A stretch of 48,073 nt of DNA from Xanthomonas translucens pv. translucens DSM 18974 (GTDB lineage: Bacteria > Pseudomonadota > Gammaproteobacteria > Xanthomonadales > Xanthomonadaceae), in the NCBI RefSeq assembly GCF_000331775.1, contig NZ_CAPJ01000408.1, forward strand, positions 1 to 48,073. Direction: 5' to 3'. Shown here one piece after another: positions 26,298 through 34,791 of this stretch; position 1 is the stretch's first letter; the number at the start of each line of letters is the position of its first letter. The translations under genes were made by a program, and so were the position numbers. A model generated the notes under the pieces. That model searched no databases, was not told the DNA's origin, and worked only from the letters and a program-made list of their open reading frames with translations.

Positions 26298-28805
26298 ATG
26301 CTCACGCCGTATCGCTGGATCGGGGTGCTGGCCGTCGCCAGCCTGTTGCCGCTCACCGCTTCTGCCGCCGCCGGCGGTTACCGCCAGCCGCCCGAACCAC
26401 TGCTGGGGGTGATGCGCGCGCCGCTGAATCCGTCGCCGCGGCTGGATCCCACCGGCAAGACCCTGCTGCTGGTGCAGCGCACCCAGTATCCGCCGATCGC
26501 GCGCGTCGCCGAGCCGTACCTGAAGCTGGCCGGCGTGCGCGTGGAGCCACGCAGCCACAGCCGCCACGACATGTCCAACGGCTACGGCATCCGCGCCTGC
26601 CTGGAAGGTTTCAGCCTGGTCGACGTGGCCAGCGGCAAGCAGACCGCGGTGACCCTGCCGGCCGGCGCTTGTCCGGCACTGCCGGTGTGGTCGCCGGACG
26701 GGCGCCGTTTCGCCTTCAACAACACCGCCGCCGACCGCGTCGAGCTGTGGCTGGGCGACGTGGCCACCGGCAACGTGCGCCGCATCGACGGCGTGCAGCT
26801 CAACCCGGTGCTGGGCGGCGAGATCCAGTGGCTGGGCGGCAGCGACACGCTGCTGCTGAAGACCGTGCCGCAGGACCTGGGCGCGGCGCCGCGCAAGGCG
26901 GCGGTGCCGCCGGGGCCGGAGGTCAAGGAAACCATCCAGGGCAAGGGCGAGAGCAGCACCTACGAGGCGCGCGACACGCTGTCCAGTCCCGAGGACGAGG
27001 CGCTGTTTGCGTACTACGCCACTTCGCAGTTGCTCACCGTCGATGCGGCCAGCGGCAAGCAGAGCAAGGTCGGCGCGCCGGCGGTCTACACCGTGGTCGA
27101 TGGCGCGCCCGACGGCCGCCACGTGCGCGTGGAGCGGCTCAAGCGGCCGTATTCCTACGTCACCACCTATGCGCGTTTCGCCCACGATGTGGCGGTGCTC
27201 GATCTGTCCAATGGCGGCGAGCGCGTGCTGGCCGATCTGCCGGTCGCCGACCGGGTGCCGGTGCAGGGCGTGCCGACTGGCCCGCGTGCGTATTCCTGGC
27301 GGGCCAACCAGCCGGCCACGCTGGTCTGGGCCGAGGCGCTGGACGGCGGCGACTGGAAGGCCAACGTACCGGCGCGCGACAAGCTGCTGACCCTGGCGGC
27401 GCCGTTCACCGCCAAGCCGCGCGAACTGGCGCGGGTGACCCAGCGCTACGCCGGCCTGTCCTGGTTCGCCCAGGGCGGGCAGGCGCTGCTGGACGACTAC
27501 GACGAGAACCGCCACTGGCGGCGCACCACCCTGCTGAACGCCGACCGCCCCGGCACGCCTGGCCGCGTGCTGTTCGATCTGTCCACCGACGACCTGTATG
27601 CCGATCCCGGCACCCCCGAACTGCATATGCTGGCCAATGGCGAAGCGGTGCTGCGCGAGGACCGCGGCGCGCTGTTCTTGAGCGGGCAGGGCGCCACGCC
27701 GGCCGGCGACCGCGCGTTCCTGGATCGCTACGACCTGGCCAGCGGCAAGAGCGAGCGTCTGTTCCGCAGCGATGCCAGCGTCGACGAGGTATTCGCCGGG
27801 TTTGCCGGCGACGACACCACCCGGCTGCTGACCTGGCGCCAGTCGCCGACCGATCCGCCGAACGTGTACCTGCGCGCGCTGGGCCAGGTGCAGCCCGGCG
27901 CGGCGGCGGGCGAAGCGGTCTACGCATCCACCATCGCGCCGGTCACCCGCTTCCCCGATCCGACGCCGCTGGTGCGGCAGATCAAGAAGCGGCTGGTGAC
28001 CTACAAGCGCAAGGACGGCGTGGAGCTGTCGTTCACCCTGTACACGCCGCCGGGCTACAAGGAAGGCACGCGGGTGCCGGCGATCCTGTACGCCTATCCG
28101 CTGGACTACGCCGACCCATCCAAGGCCGGCCAGGTCAGCGGCGCCAACGAGCGCGACTTCACCCGCCTGAGTTCCTACCAGCTGTTGCTGCTGGCCGGCT
28201 ACGCGATCATCGACGACACCGCGTTCCCCATCGTCGGCGATCCCAAGACCGCCTACGACACCTATCTGCAGCAACTGGTGGACAACGCCACCGCCGCGGT
28301 GGACAAGGCGGTGGAACTGGGCGTGGTCGATCGCCAGCGGATCGGCGTCACCGGCCACAGCCACGGCGCGCTGATGGCGGCCAACCTGCTCGCGCATACC
28401 GACCTGTTCCGCGCCGGCGTGGCGACCAGCGGCAGCTACAACAAGACCCTGACCCCGTTTGGCTTCCAGAACGAACGGCGCTCGTTCTGGGCCGCGCCGG
28501 AGGTCTACGCGCAGGCCTCGGCGTTCTTCCACGCCGACAAGATCGACGAGCCGCTGCTGATCGTGCACGGCATGGACGACGCCAACCCAGGCACCGAGAC
28601 CACCCAGGCGCCGCGGCTGTTCCAGGCGATCCGCGGCAACGGCGGTACTGCGCGGCTGGTGCTGCTGCCGTTCGAGCCGCACTGGTATAGCGCGCGCGAG
28701 TCCAACGAGGATGTGGTGGCGGAAATGCTGGAGTGGTTCGACCGCTACGTGAAGCATGCGCCGCCACGTGCGGCGGCGGCGAAAGCGGCAGCGCAGAAGC
28801 AGTAA
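26298..28805 (+). CDS. Secreted S9-family (prolyl oligopeptidase-type) peptidase
   Basis: Probably an exported serine peptidase of the S9 clan, most like the glutamyl-endopeptidase-like group. The 835-residue product starts MLTPYRWIGVLAVASLLPLT with a signal peptide ending near TASA. AGGGGA lies 8 bases upstream; an earlier in-frame ATG at 26220 would bury the signal. A beta-propeller-like region covers roughly residues 40-540, and an alpha/beta-hydrolase domain from about 570 has the triad Ser688 (GHSHGA), Asp760 or 761 (HGMDDANPGT) and His795 (EPHWY). The C-terminal AAAAKAAAQKQ tail is low-complexity. It is a single gene between two hairpins. Confidence 0.88.
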   Translation: MLTPYRWIGVLAVASLLPLTASAAAGGYRQPPEPLLGVMRAPLNPSPRLDPTGKTLLLVQRTQYPPIARVAEPYLKLAGVRVEPRSHSRHDMSNGYGIRACLEGFSLVDVASGKQTAVTLPAGACPALPVWSPDGRRFAFNNTAADRVELWLGDVATGNVRRIDGVQLNPVLGGEIQWLGGSDTLLLKTVPQDLGAAPRKAAVPPGPEVKETIQGKGESSTYEARDTLSSPEDEALFAYYATSQLLTVDAASGKQSKVGAPAVYTVVDGAPDGRHVRVERLKRPYSYVTTYARFAHDVAVLDLSNGGERVLADLPVADRVPVQGVPTGPRAYSWRANQPATLVWAEALDGGDWKANVPARDKLLTLAAPFTAKPRELARVTQRYAGLSWFAQGGQALLDDYDENRHWRRTTLLNADRPGTPGRVLFDLSTDDLYADPGTPELHMLANGEAVLREDRGALFLSGQGATPAGDRAFLDRYDLASGKSERLFRSDASVDEVFAGFAGDDTTRLLTWRQSPTDPPNVYLRALGQVQPGAAAGEAVYASTIAPVTRFPDPTPLVRQIKKRLVTYKRKDGVELSFTLYTPPGYKEGTRVPAILYAYPLDYADPSKAGQVSGANERDFTRLSSYQLLLLAGYAIIDDTAFPIVGDPKTAYDTYLQQLVDNATAAVDKAVELGVVDRQRIGVTGHSHGALMAANLLAHTDLFRAGVATSGSYNKTLTPFGFQNERRSFWAAPEVYAQASAFFHADKIDEPLLIVHGMDDANPGTETTQAPRLFQAIRGNGGTARLVLLPFEPHWYSARESNEDVVAEMLEWFDRYVKHAPPRAAAAKAAAQKQ

Positions 28806-28815
28806 GCCGTCCACC

Positions 28816-28843
28816 GGCGGCGGCACAGGCAGGTGCCGCCGCC
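28816..28843 (+). terminator. Strong hairpin after the S9 peptidase
   Basis: GGCGGCGGCAC (28816-28826) pairs perfectly with GTGCCGCCGCC (28833-28843) across a six-base loop, 11 bp past the peptidase stop. No T-run follows, so a terminator role is possible but unproven. Homology to an acyl-CoA synthetase begins within a few bases of the stem. Confidence 0.4.
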
Positions 28844-28857
28844 GCGTCGCCGGCTGC

Positions 28858-29385
28858 ATGACCACGGTGTGGAACGACGACGCGCGCTTCCTGCGCAGCT
28901 ATTTCAGCCATTTCGATGAGCTGCTGTACAGCTCGCTGGACTGGGCGATTCGCGACGACGACGGCTATACCTTCATCCTCGGTCGCACCGACGACGTGAT
29001 CAATGTCGCCGGCCATCGGCTGGGCACGCGCGAGATCGAACAAGCCATCGCCGGCCATGCGGACGTGGCCGAGGTGGCGGTGATCGGCATGCACGACGAA
29101 CTGAAGGGGCAGGTGCCGGTGGTGTTCGCGACGCTGAAACAGCAAGCCGCGCCCGATGCCGCGAACACCATCGCCGCGCAGCTGCGGCAATGCGTGGTCG
29201 AGCGGCTTGGCGCGGTGGCGCGGCCGGCGCAGGTGTATCCGGTGCAGGCGTTGCCGAAGATGCGCTCGGGCAAACTGCTGCGGCGTTCGCTGCAGGCGCT
29301 CGCCGAGCAGCGCGAGTCCGGTGATCTGTCGACGCTGGACGATCCGGGCGCGCTCGACGGGATCCGTCGGGTGCTGGCGCGCTGA
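28858..29385 (+). pseudogene. Acyl-CoA synthetase (acetyl/propionyl type), C-terminal remnant
   Basis: About 175 residues match only the C-terminal part of AMP-forming acetyl/propionyl-CoA synthetases: TTVWNDDARFLRSYFSHF, DWAIRDDDGYTFILGRTDDV, INVAGHRLGTREIEQAIAGH and the acetylatable-lysine motif LPKMRSGKLLRR. The N-terminal adenylation core (about 450 residues) is absent: homology starts at 28846-28858, just after the hairpin that follows the S9 peptidase gene. The frame is open from an ATG at 28858, so a small protein could be made, but it cannot form acyl-AMP. A PrpE relic is most likely. Confidence 0.75.
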
Positions 29386-29483
29386 GGCCGTTCTGCAGCC
29401 AAGGCAATGTTGGTATCAGCTGCCGCGAAAATCGTCCAGGAAGTTGCCTGCGTGCGCAGCAAACACCACCCGCATGCGATGCG

Positions 29484-30092
29484 TCACTCCAGACCTTCGG
29501 CCTGCAGCGCCGCCTGCACCTGCGGATCGGCGGCCATGCGCTCGAAGAAACGCTGCAGGTTGGCGCCGGTTTCGAGCTTCAGTCCCCGCGCCCACCGCAG
29601 GGTGACGAACAGATATGCATCGGCGATCGAACGCTGCGCGCCGGCGAGCCAGGGCTGCGTCGCCAACTGCGCGTCCACGCGCGCGTACAGCGTGCGCAGG
29701 CGCTCGCGCGCATGGTCCTGGGTGCGCGCGATCGTCGCCGCGTCCTCAAGGTAGCGCGTGCTCCCGAACAAGGGATGGAAGGCGGGATGCAGGTCGGCGT
29801 TGAGGAAGGCCAGCCAACGCTGCACTTCGGCGCGACTGCGCGCGCTGCCATCGCCGGCCAGCTGCGCCGCGGGTGCGAGATCGGCGATGTAGTTGAGGAT
29901 CGCCGAGTTCTGAGTCAGCACCCACGCGTCCACATGCAGCGCGGGTACCGCGCCGGCAGGATTGATCGCCAGATAGGCCGCTGCCTTCATCGCGGCGGCA
30001 TCGAGCAGTTCAAGTTCGAACGGCAGCTGCGCCCAGCGCAGCGCGATGTGGTCGGCCAGCGAACAGGCGCCAGGCTTGGCATACAGTTTCAT
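29484..30092 (-). CDS. Glutathione S-transferase family protein
   Basis: A 202-residue two-domain GST. The thioredoxin-fold N-terminus begins MKLYAKPGACSLADHIALRW; the PGACS motif carries the cysteine of beta-class bacterial GSTs. The VPAL and TQNSAILNYIADLAP segment binds glutathione. The helical C-terminal domain includes SIADAYLFVTLRWARGL with the conserved N-capping aspartate. The substrate is unknown; family members detoxify electrophiles. The start at 30092 was chosen by homology, since the longer frame has a non-conserved arginine-rich extension. It lies 79 bp downstream of the SleB-like gene on the same strand. Confidence 0.9.
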   Translation of the reverse strand: MKLYAKPGACSLADHIALRWAQLPFELELLDAAAMKAAAYLAINPAGAVPALHVDAWVLTQNSAILNYIADLAPAAQLAGDGSARSRAEVQRWLAFLNADLHPAFHPLFGSTRYLEDAATIARTQDHARERLRTLYARVDAQLATQPWLAGAQRSIADAYLFVTLRWARGLKLETGANLQRFFERMAADPQVQAALQAEGLE

Positions 30093-30171
30093 TGCAGGAC
30101 TCCGCACGGACAAGGGGCAGGCAAGCGTACCCGGCCTGGCGTGCGGTTGGCGATAGTGCCGCGCCAGCCGC

Positions 30172-30633
30172 TCAGGACGCGTTGCGCGGCCGCAGCTTCT
30201 GCACGCGGTAGAACGTGTGGTCGCCGATCGTCGCCACCTGGTAGGCGTTGCGCCAGCTCGGATTGGCGATCGCGTGCGCGGCGAAGTGGCTGGCGCCGGG
30301 CACGATCTCCTTGCGTTGGCCCTGCGGCAGCGCCCAGTTGCGTTCGGCGGCGAAGGCGACGTTGACCGCATCGGCCCAGGCGTCGTCGTTCTTCAGTTCG
30401 GTACCGGGTTTCACCAGCCCCGGCGCGAACTGCTTGCGCGCGGTGACTACCTGGCACATCGAGTTGCCCCACAAGCCGCTGTCCAGGCGCCGCAGCGCGA
30501 CTTCGGCCACTGCCTGCTGGCCGCGCAGCGTCTGGTCGCGCGCTTCCAGGTAGACGGTCGTGCTCAAACACAGCGAATCGGCGGCGGGTTGCGGCAACAG
30601 TTGCGACAGCCAGAGTATCCAGGCCAGTTTCAT
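30172..30633 (-). CDS. SleB-like cell wall hydrolase (Hydrolase_2)
   Basis: A 153-residue protein beginning MKLAWILWLSQLLPQPAADS, probably exported. The core STTVYLEARDQTLRGQQAVA with the glutamate in YLEAR, then VALRRLDSGLWGNSMCQVVT, matches the SleB/CwlJ-type muramidase-like fold, in which that glutamate is catalytic. SHFAAHAIANPSWRN follows. Proteobacterial members are thought to cleave peptidoglycan; they are not spore enzymes here. It has no extra wall-binding domain. Probably co-transcribed with the GST gene downstream, though a link in function is not evident. Confidence 0.8.
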   Translation of the reverse strand: MKLAWILWLSQLLPQPAADSLCLSTTVYLEARDQTLRGQQAVAEVALRRLDSGLWGNSMCQVVTARKQFAPGLVKPGTELKNDDAWADAVNVAFAAERNWALPQGQRKEIVPGASHFAAHAIANPSWRNAYQVATIGDHTFYRVQKLRPRNAS

Positions 30634-30924
30634 ATGACTCCTTGCTCCGTATGGGCCGTCATCGGTGCTGCAGCGGGTGGCGCGGCAAGGCGATTCGGCT
30701 TGGCGTCATGGGGAGGCGGCCTGTCACGGGCCGCCCGGGTGCCGGCGTAATGTGGAAGCCGGCGGATCCGCCAGGATGGGCGGACCGGAAGTGGCGCGCA
30801 CAATAGGCGCCGCTTCCACAATCGCAACTGAACCCTGACGATTGACAGGGTTCACCATCCATGTAGAAAGCGCGGCGCGGCGCGCGGAGGGAATCGAAGC
30901 GTGGTGTATCCGCTGCAACCAGGC
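30634..30924. other. Gene-free gap with hairpins
   Basis: No convincing gene is seen in these 291 bp. GAACCCTG (30830-30837) pairs perfectly with CAGGGTTC (30846-30853) downstream of the minus-strand gene ending at 30925; without a clear T-run it is at most a weak terminator. A GGCGGATCCGCC palindrome lies near 30762. Confidence 0.4.
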
Positions 30925-32427
30925 TCAGGGAAACTGACCGCGCTGCATCAGCATGGCGTAGACCTTCACCACCGGATCGCGATGCTCGGCCAATTGCGCA
31001 AGCCGTTGCGCGCGGTCGGGCCAGCGCTGCATCTGCGCGGCGACCACGTGCAGATCGCCGAACCAGGTGTCGTGGTCCTGCGCGTAGTAAGGACCGGACA
31101 GCAACGCTGCCATCAGCGCGGCGCCGCGATCGCGCGATGCGCCGCTCGGCGCATATTCCAGATAGCGCAGCAGTTCGCGCAGCCGTGCACGCTGCCCCCG
31201 GCCGCTGCCGTCGCCTGCCGCGGCTTGCTGCAGAACGCCATGGTCGAGCTGGTCGAGGAATTCGGCGGAGGCTTTTTCCAGCGCCGGGTCGTCCGCAGAG
31301 GCGTCGGGCAGTAGCAGTTGCGTGCGCACGTTGTAGCCGGCCTCGCGGATCAACGAGATCGCTTCGTCGTCGATCGATTCCTGCGCCACCGGCGGTGCCG
31401 GCGGGATGCGTTCGTCCGGCAGTTCGGTGACGAAACGCTGTTCGAGCAGCCAGTGGTTGCCGAGCAGGCTCGCCGGGCAACGCGCCTGCGCCAGATGCGC
31501 CGCGACATAGGTGCGGTACGCCGCATGTAGCCGCTCGCGCAGCGCCGCGTCCTGCAGCCATTGCAGCAGCAGCGGCATGTCCGCTGCGACGCTCAGCTCG
31601 GTGGCGGTGAAGCCCGGATCGTTGCCGCGGATGCGCGCGAACATGCGTACCAGGCTGTCGGCGACCTGGGACTGGCCGTTGCGCGCTAGCGCCGTGCTGG
31701 CGAGCACCATCTTCAGCGTCGGCGCCACGTCGGTTTCCTGTTGCGCCTTGTCCACGCGCTCGGCGAGCCACGCCGCCTGCGGCGCGGCCTGGGCCGGCTG
31801 CAGTGCGGTCGCCAGCGCGTAGGTGGGGCTGGGATCGTCGATCAGGTCGGCATCGCAGCCGGCGGCCTGCGGCGTCGGCAGCGCCGCGAACAGCGCGGTC
31901 GCCTGTGCGGGAGACGTCGCGAGGATGCGCGCAGCGCGCGTTTGCAGCGACAGCTGGTCCAGGCCGGCGGTGCGGGTGTCGCGCAACTCGTTGTTGTGCT
32001 CTTCGCTGGCATAGCCGGCGCTGGCCACGCCGGGCATGCGCCGCATCGCGCGTTCTGCCAGGACCGAGGCCTGTTGCGCCAGGCGCATCGCGGCGTCGCG
32101 GCGATCGCCGCCGGCCGCCGACGGCAGGTCTTTGGCGTCAGCGATGCGCAGCAGCGTGTCGGCCTGGAAATCGGCCGGTAGCGCCTGCGCCGCGGCGATG
32201 ACCTCGCGCGCCGATGGGCCGGGCACGGTGTCGGTGGAAGACGGTGATGCGGACGGCATGTCGGTCGCGGAGGCAGCGCGTTGCCGGGATGCCGGTGCGG
32301 CGGCTGGCGCGGTGGCGGCGCGGGCGCCTTCCGCGGTCGCTGCGCGTTGCAACAGGAGCCAGCTCACGCCGGCGACGAGAAGCAGGACAAACAGGTGACG
32401 GAGACGTGGACGGTGAACGGCACGCAT
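30925..32427 (-). CDS. Unknown membrane-anchored, alanine-rich protein
   Basis: I do not recognise this 500-residue protein. Its N-terminus (RHLFVLLLVAGVSWLLLQRA, about residues 10-29) is a single membrane anchor or uncleaved signal, followed by a low-complexity Ala/Ser/Pro linker to about residue 75. The rest is rich in alanine and leucine with long amphipathic helices and no catalytic signature. Cysteines are few. It is probably an inner-membrane-anchored periplasmic helical-repeat protein. It lies 72 bp downstream of the first GDPD gene on the same strand and may be co-transcribed with it. Confidence 0.65.
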   Translation of the reverse strand: MRAVHRPRLRHLFVLLLVAGVSWLLLQRAATAEGARAATAPAAAPASRQRAASATDMPSASPSSTDTVPGPSAREVIAAAQALPADFQADTLLRIADAKDLPSAAGGDRRDAAMRLAQQASVLAERAMRRMPGVASAGYASEEHNNELRDTRTAGLDQLSLQTRAARILATSPAQATALFAALPTPQAAGCDADLIDDPSPTYALATALQPAQAAPQAAWLAERVDKAQQETDVAPTLKMVLASTALARNGQSQVADSLVRMFARIRGNDPGFTATELSVAADMPLLLQWLQDAALRERLHAAYRTYVAAHLAQARCPASLLGNHWLLEQRFVTELPDERIPPAPPVAQESIDDEAISLIREAGYNVRTQLLLPDASADDPALEKASAEFLDQLDHGVLQQAAAGDGSGRGQRARLRELLRYLEYAPSGASRDRGAALMAALLSGPYYAQDHDTWFGDLHVVAAQMQRWPDRAQRLAQLAEHRDPVVKVYAMLMQRGQFP

Positions 32428-32499
32428 AGCGGATGCTTCCTGGGTGGAGAGTGCAGCGGGAAGCCGGGGAGCGAACTCCCCGGCCGGATCATGCCGCGA

Positions 32500-33657
32500 T
32501 CACTCGTAGCGCGAGGTATTCCGGAAAATGCGCGAACGGGTAATGCTGAGCGGGTCGTCGCTGATGATGTTGGTGAAGCCGGCCAACGCCTGCAAACCGA
32601 AGTCGGAGCGATCGTCGGCGATTTCGTTGCCGAAGTGCTTGGTGCGCGTCAGGTAGTCGCTCAGCGCCGCGCAGCAGGTCCCGTTGCTGCGCACGAAGTG
32701 CTGGCCGTCATGGCTGCTGATGCGGTACTCGGGCACCGGCGAGAACGCACCGAGCGCGAGGTGCTTGGACTGCTCGCTGGCCAGCAGTTCGCCGGTCGGA
32801 TCGCTGCGGCGTGGCTGTTTGTTGCCGATTTCCAGCCAGGCGAAGCCTTTCTGGATGCGGGCCTGGTCGATCCACGCATTGACGTGGCAGAACGGCGAGT
32901 TGCTAACGGTCAATCCGCACAGGCCGGTGTAGCCGCCGTCGGCGAGCCTGTCCATGTCGCCGGCGTAGACGGTCGGTGCGAACGCGACGCCCTTGGTGTA
33001 ACGGACGATGTCGTTTGGCGTGCGCGGCAGCAGCGAGGCGCTGAACTTCAGTACCACCTGGTTCTGCATGCCCAAGTAGAGGGCCAGGTCGGCTGCGCGC
33101 GACACCGCGTCCAGCGTCTTCAGGTCCAGCACCACGACCATGTGATTGGCGCTGTGGTGCACGGCATCCAACGCGTTGGCCAGCGGCACCGGGCGGTAGT
33201 TGGTCTTGGCGAAATTCCTGTCGCGCAGGAACGAATTGACCAGCTCGTGGCTGGTCATGCTGCGGATGTCCGGATTCCAGCCGGCCGGGTTGCTCCCATT
33301 CTGGAAGATGTTGAAGGCCGGCGAATGGGCGATCACGCGGCCGGCGTTCTGGTCGTGGAACAGCCACGGCTGCCCGTCGGAGGACTGCTTGACGTCCAGT
33401 TCGATCGCTTCGATGTTGTTGTTGTAGGTGTTGAGGATGGAGCAGGTGGAATTTTCAGGGCAGCCGTTGCTGACCAGGCCGCGATGCGCGATCACTGCGA
33501 CGCTGGCGCGGTTGCCCTGGTAGGGGCTTTTCATGGCGTTGAGGATGTGTTGCGGATTCCAGTTGTTGGCGGCCGAGGCGAGGCCGGACAACACGGTCAG
33601 CGAGGCGCAGGCCAAGACGAGCGATAAGGTCTTGAAGCGTTTCTTAGACGATTTCAT
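32500..33657 (-). CDS. Exported glycerophosphodiester phosphodiesterase-family protein (GDPD 1)
   Basis: GDPD enzymes split glycerophosphodiesters into glycerol 3-phosphate and an alcohol. The 385-residue product starts MKSSKKRFKTLSLVLACASL with a signal peptide ending near GLASA. The catalytic parts are VIAHRGLVSNGCPENSTC (His, Arg, metal-binding Glu), IEAIELDVKQSSDGQPWLFH (Glu, Asp) and the following HD. Several cysteines suit disulfide bonding after export. The C-terminal third (GLCGLTVSNSPFC on) is not typical of short bacterial GDPDs. The start is preceded by GGGA. It differs strongly from the second GDPD, so the two are not recent duplicates. Confidence 0.82.
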   Translation of the reverse strand: MKSSKKRFKTLSLVLACASLTVLSGLASAANNWNPQHILNAMKSPYQGNRASVAVIAHRGLVSNGCPENSTCSILNTYNNNIEAIELDVKQSSDGQPWLFHDQNAGRVIAHSPAFNIFQNGSNPAGWNPDIRSMTSHELVNSFLRDRNFAKTNYRPVPLANALDAVHHSANHMVVVLDLKTLDAVSRAADLALYLGMQNQVVLKFSASLLPRTPNDIVRYTKGVAFAPTVYAGDMDRLADGGYTGLCGLTVSNSPFCHVNAWIDQARIQKGFAWLEIGNKQPRRSDPTGELLASEQSKHLALGAFSPVPEYRISSHDGQHFVRSNGTCCAALSDYLTRTKHFGNEIADDRSDFGLQALAGFTNIISDDPLSITRSRIFRNTSRYE

Positions 33658-33816
33658 GTGTTTCCCGTTGGGAGTTGATGGATATGGAACAGGCACAACA
33701 ACGCCGATGGCGGCCGACCGTATTGGCTCGACCGTCGCAGCGAATCGCTTGGAACGACGGGTGCGCCATCCATGGGCGCGATCTGGCTCCATGCCGATCG
33801 TCTGGGGGTTTGGTTC

Positions 33817-33850
33817 CTCGCGACGCGTGCGGCTGTCGCTGCGTCGCGAG
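33817..33850 (-). terminator. Perfect 10-bp stem downstream of GDPD 2
   Basis: CTCGCGACGC (33817-33826) pairs with GCGTCGCGAG (33841-33850) across a 14-base loop, 19 bp past the GDPD 2 stop on its strand. No T-run is visible, so a stability or Rho-linked role is as likely as intrinsic termination. The remaining GDPD 1-GDPD 2 gap holds no gene. Confidence 0.4.
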
Positions 33851-33868
33851 AATATGAAACGACGACAG

Positions 33869-34789
33869 CTACTGGTTCATGTCCGATTCGCGCAGATAGC
33901 GTTGCAATGCCGATGGTTCGTCGGTCTGGATCATGCTCACCCCATGCGCGCGCAACTCGCCCCAGACGCTGGCCGGATCGCGCAGCGCGCGCTGGTCGGT
34001 GTAGTTCGCCGACAGCCGCATCGGCCGGCCGCTGGCGATGTCGTTGGTCATCGTGTTGACGAACAGGCGCGCATGCGGCGCCAGTTCGCGTTGGGCGATG
34101 GCCAACACCGCCGGATCGTCGAACATCAATTGCACCACCGCCGGACGCAGTGCGGCGGCTTGGCGCAGCGCCTGTTGCGGCGAAAGCGCGGCCTCGCGTT
34201 GCAGATACAGCACCTGCAACGCGAGGCCGGCCGCGTGCGCGCGCTGCAGCGCAGCCTGCGGCACGTCCAGCGGGACGTTCAACAGCACGTCACGCTGCGC
34301 CGCGGCCGCCTCGACCACATCGATGACGTGATCCAGCGCGGCTGCCTTGACGTCCAGGTTCACCAGCACCCGGCCGCGCGCTGCGGCCAGCGCCTGCGCC
34401 AGCGTCGGCGGGTGGCGCTCGGTCAGCATGCTGGCGCGGCCGCCGCCGCGGCTGCGCACGCGCAACGCGGCGATCTGCGCCGCATCCAGCTCGGCCACCG
34501 CGCCATGTCCGTCGGTGGTGCGATCCACGCGCTCGTCGTGCATCAGCACCAGCGTGCCGTCGCGGGTGGTGCGCACGTCGACCTCGACCATGTCCACGCC
34601 ATGTGCGATGCACGCGGCGATGCCGTCGAGGGTGTTCTCCGATGCAAACTTCCAGCATGCGCGGTGCGACACCACCAGCGCATCGCCGTGTGGATCGCGC
34701 AGGCGCTCCGGCAAGTCCGCCGCCGTCGCCGTCGCCGCCATCAGCGGCAGCCAGATCGCCGCGCCCATCAGCAGTTTGCGGTAGCGCAT
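33869..34789 (-). CDS. Exported glycerophosphodiester phosphodiesterase-family protein (GDPD 2)
   Basis: A 306-residue protein starting MRYRKLLMGAAIWLPLMAAT with a signal peptide ending near ATAA. Catalytic landmarks are VVSHRACWKFASENTLDGIA (His, Arg, Glu; the usual HRG is HRA), MVEVDVRTTRDGTLVLMHDE (Glu, Asp, His) and VDRTTDGHG. The C-terminus includes VSMIQTDEPSALQRYLRE, typical of GDPD TIM barrels. The ATG lies 2 bp after the stop of the upstream TonB receptor gene, so the two are almost certainly co-translated, linking periplasmic phosphodiester cleavage to outer-membrane uptake. Confidence 0.88.
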   Translation of the reverse strand: MRYRKLLMGAAIWLPLMAATATAADLPERLRDPHGDALVVSHRACWKFASENTLDGIAACIAHGVDMVEVDVRTTRDGTLVLMHDERVDRTTDGHGAVAELDAAQIAALRVRSRGGGRASMLTERHPPTLAQALAAARGRVLVNLDVKAAALDHVIDVVEAAAAQRDVLLNVPLDVPQAALQRAHAAGLALQVLYLQREAALSPQQALRQAAALRPAVVQLMFDDPAVLAIAQRELAPHARLFVNTMTNDIASGRPMRLSANYTDQRALRDPASVWGELRAHGVSMIQTDEPSALQRYLRESDMNQ

Positions 34790-34791
34790 GC

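Noticed and set aside
30724..30918. 64-codon minus-strand frame in the gap before the unknown 500-residue gene
   Set aside because: No ribosome binding site, no motif, and proline/arginine-rich composition typical of random frames in this DNA.
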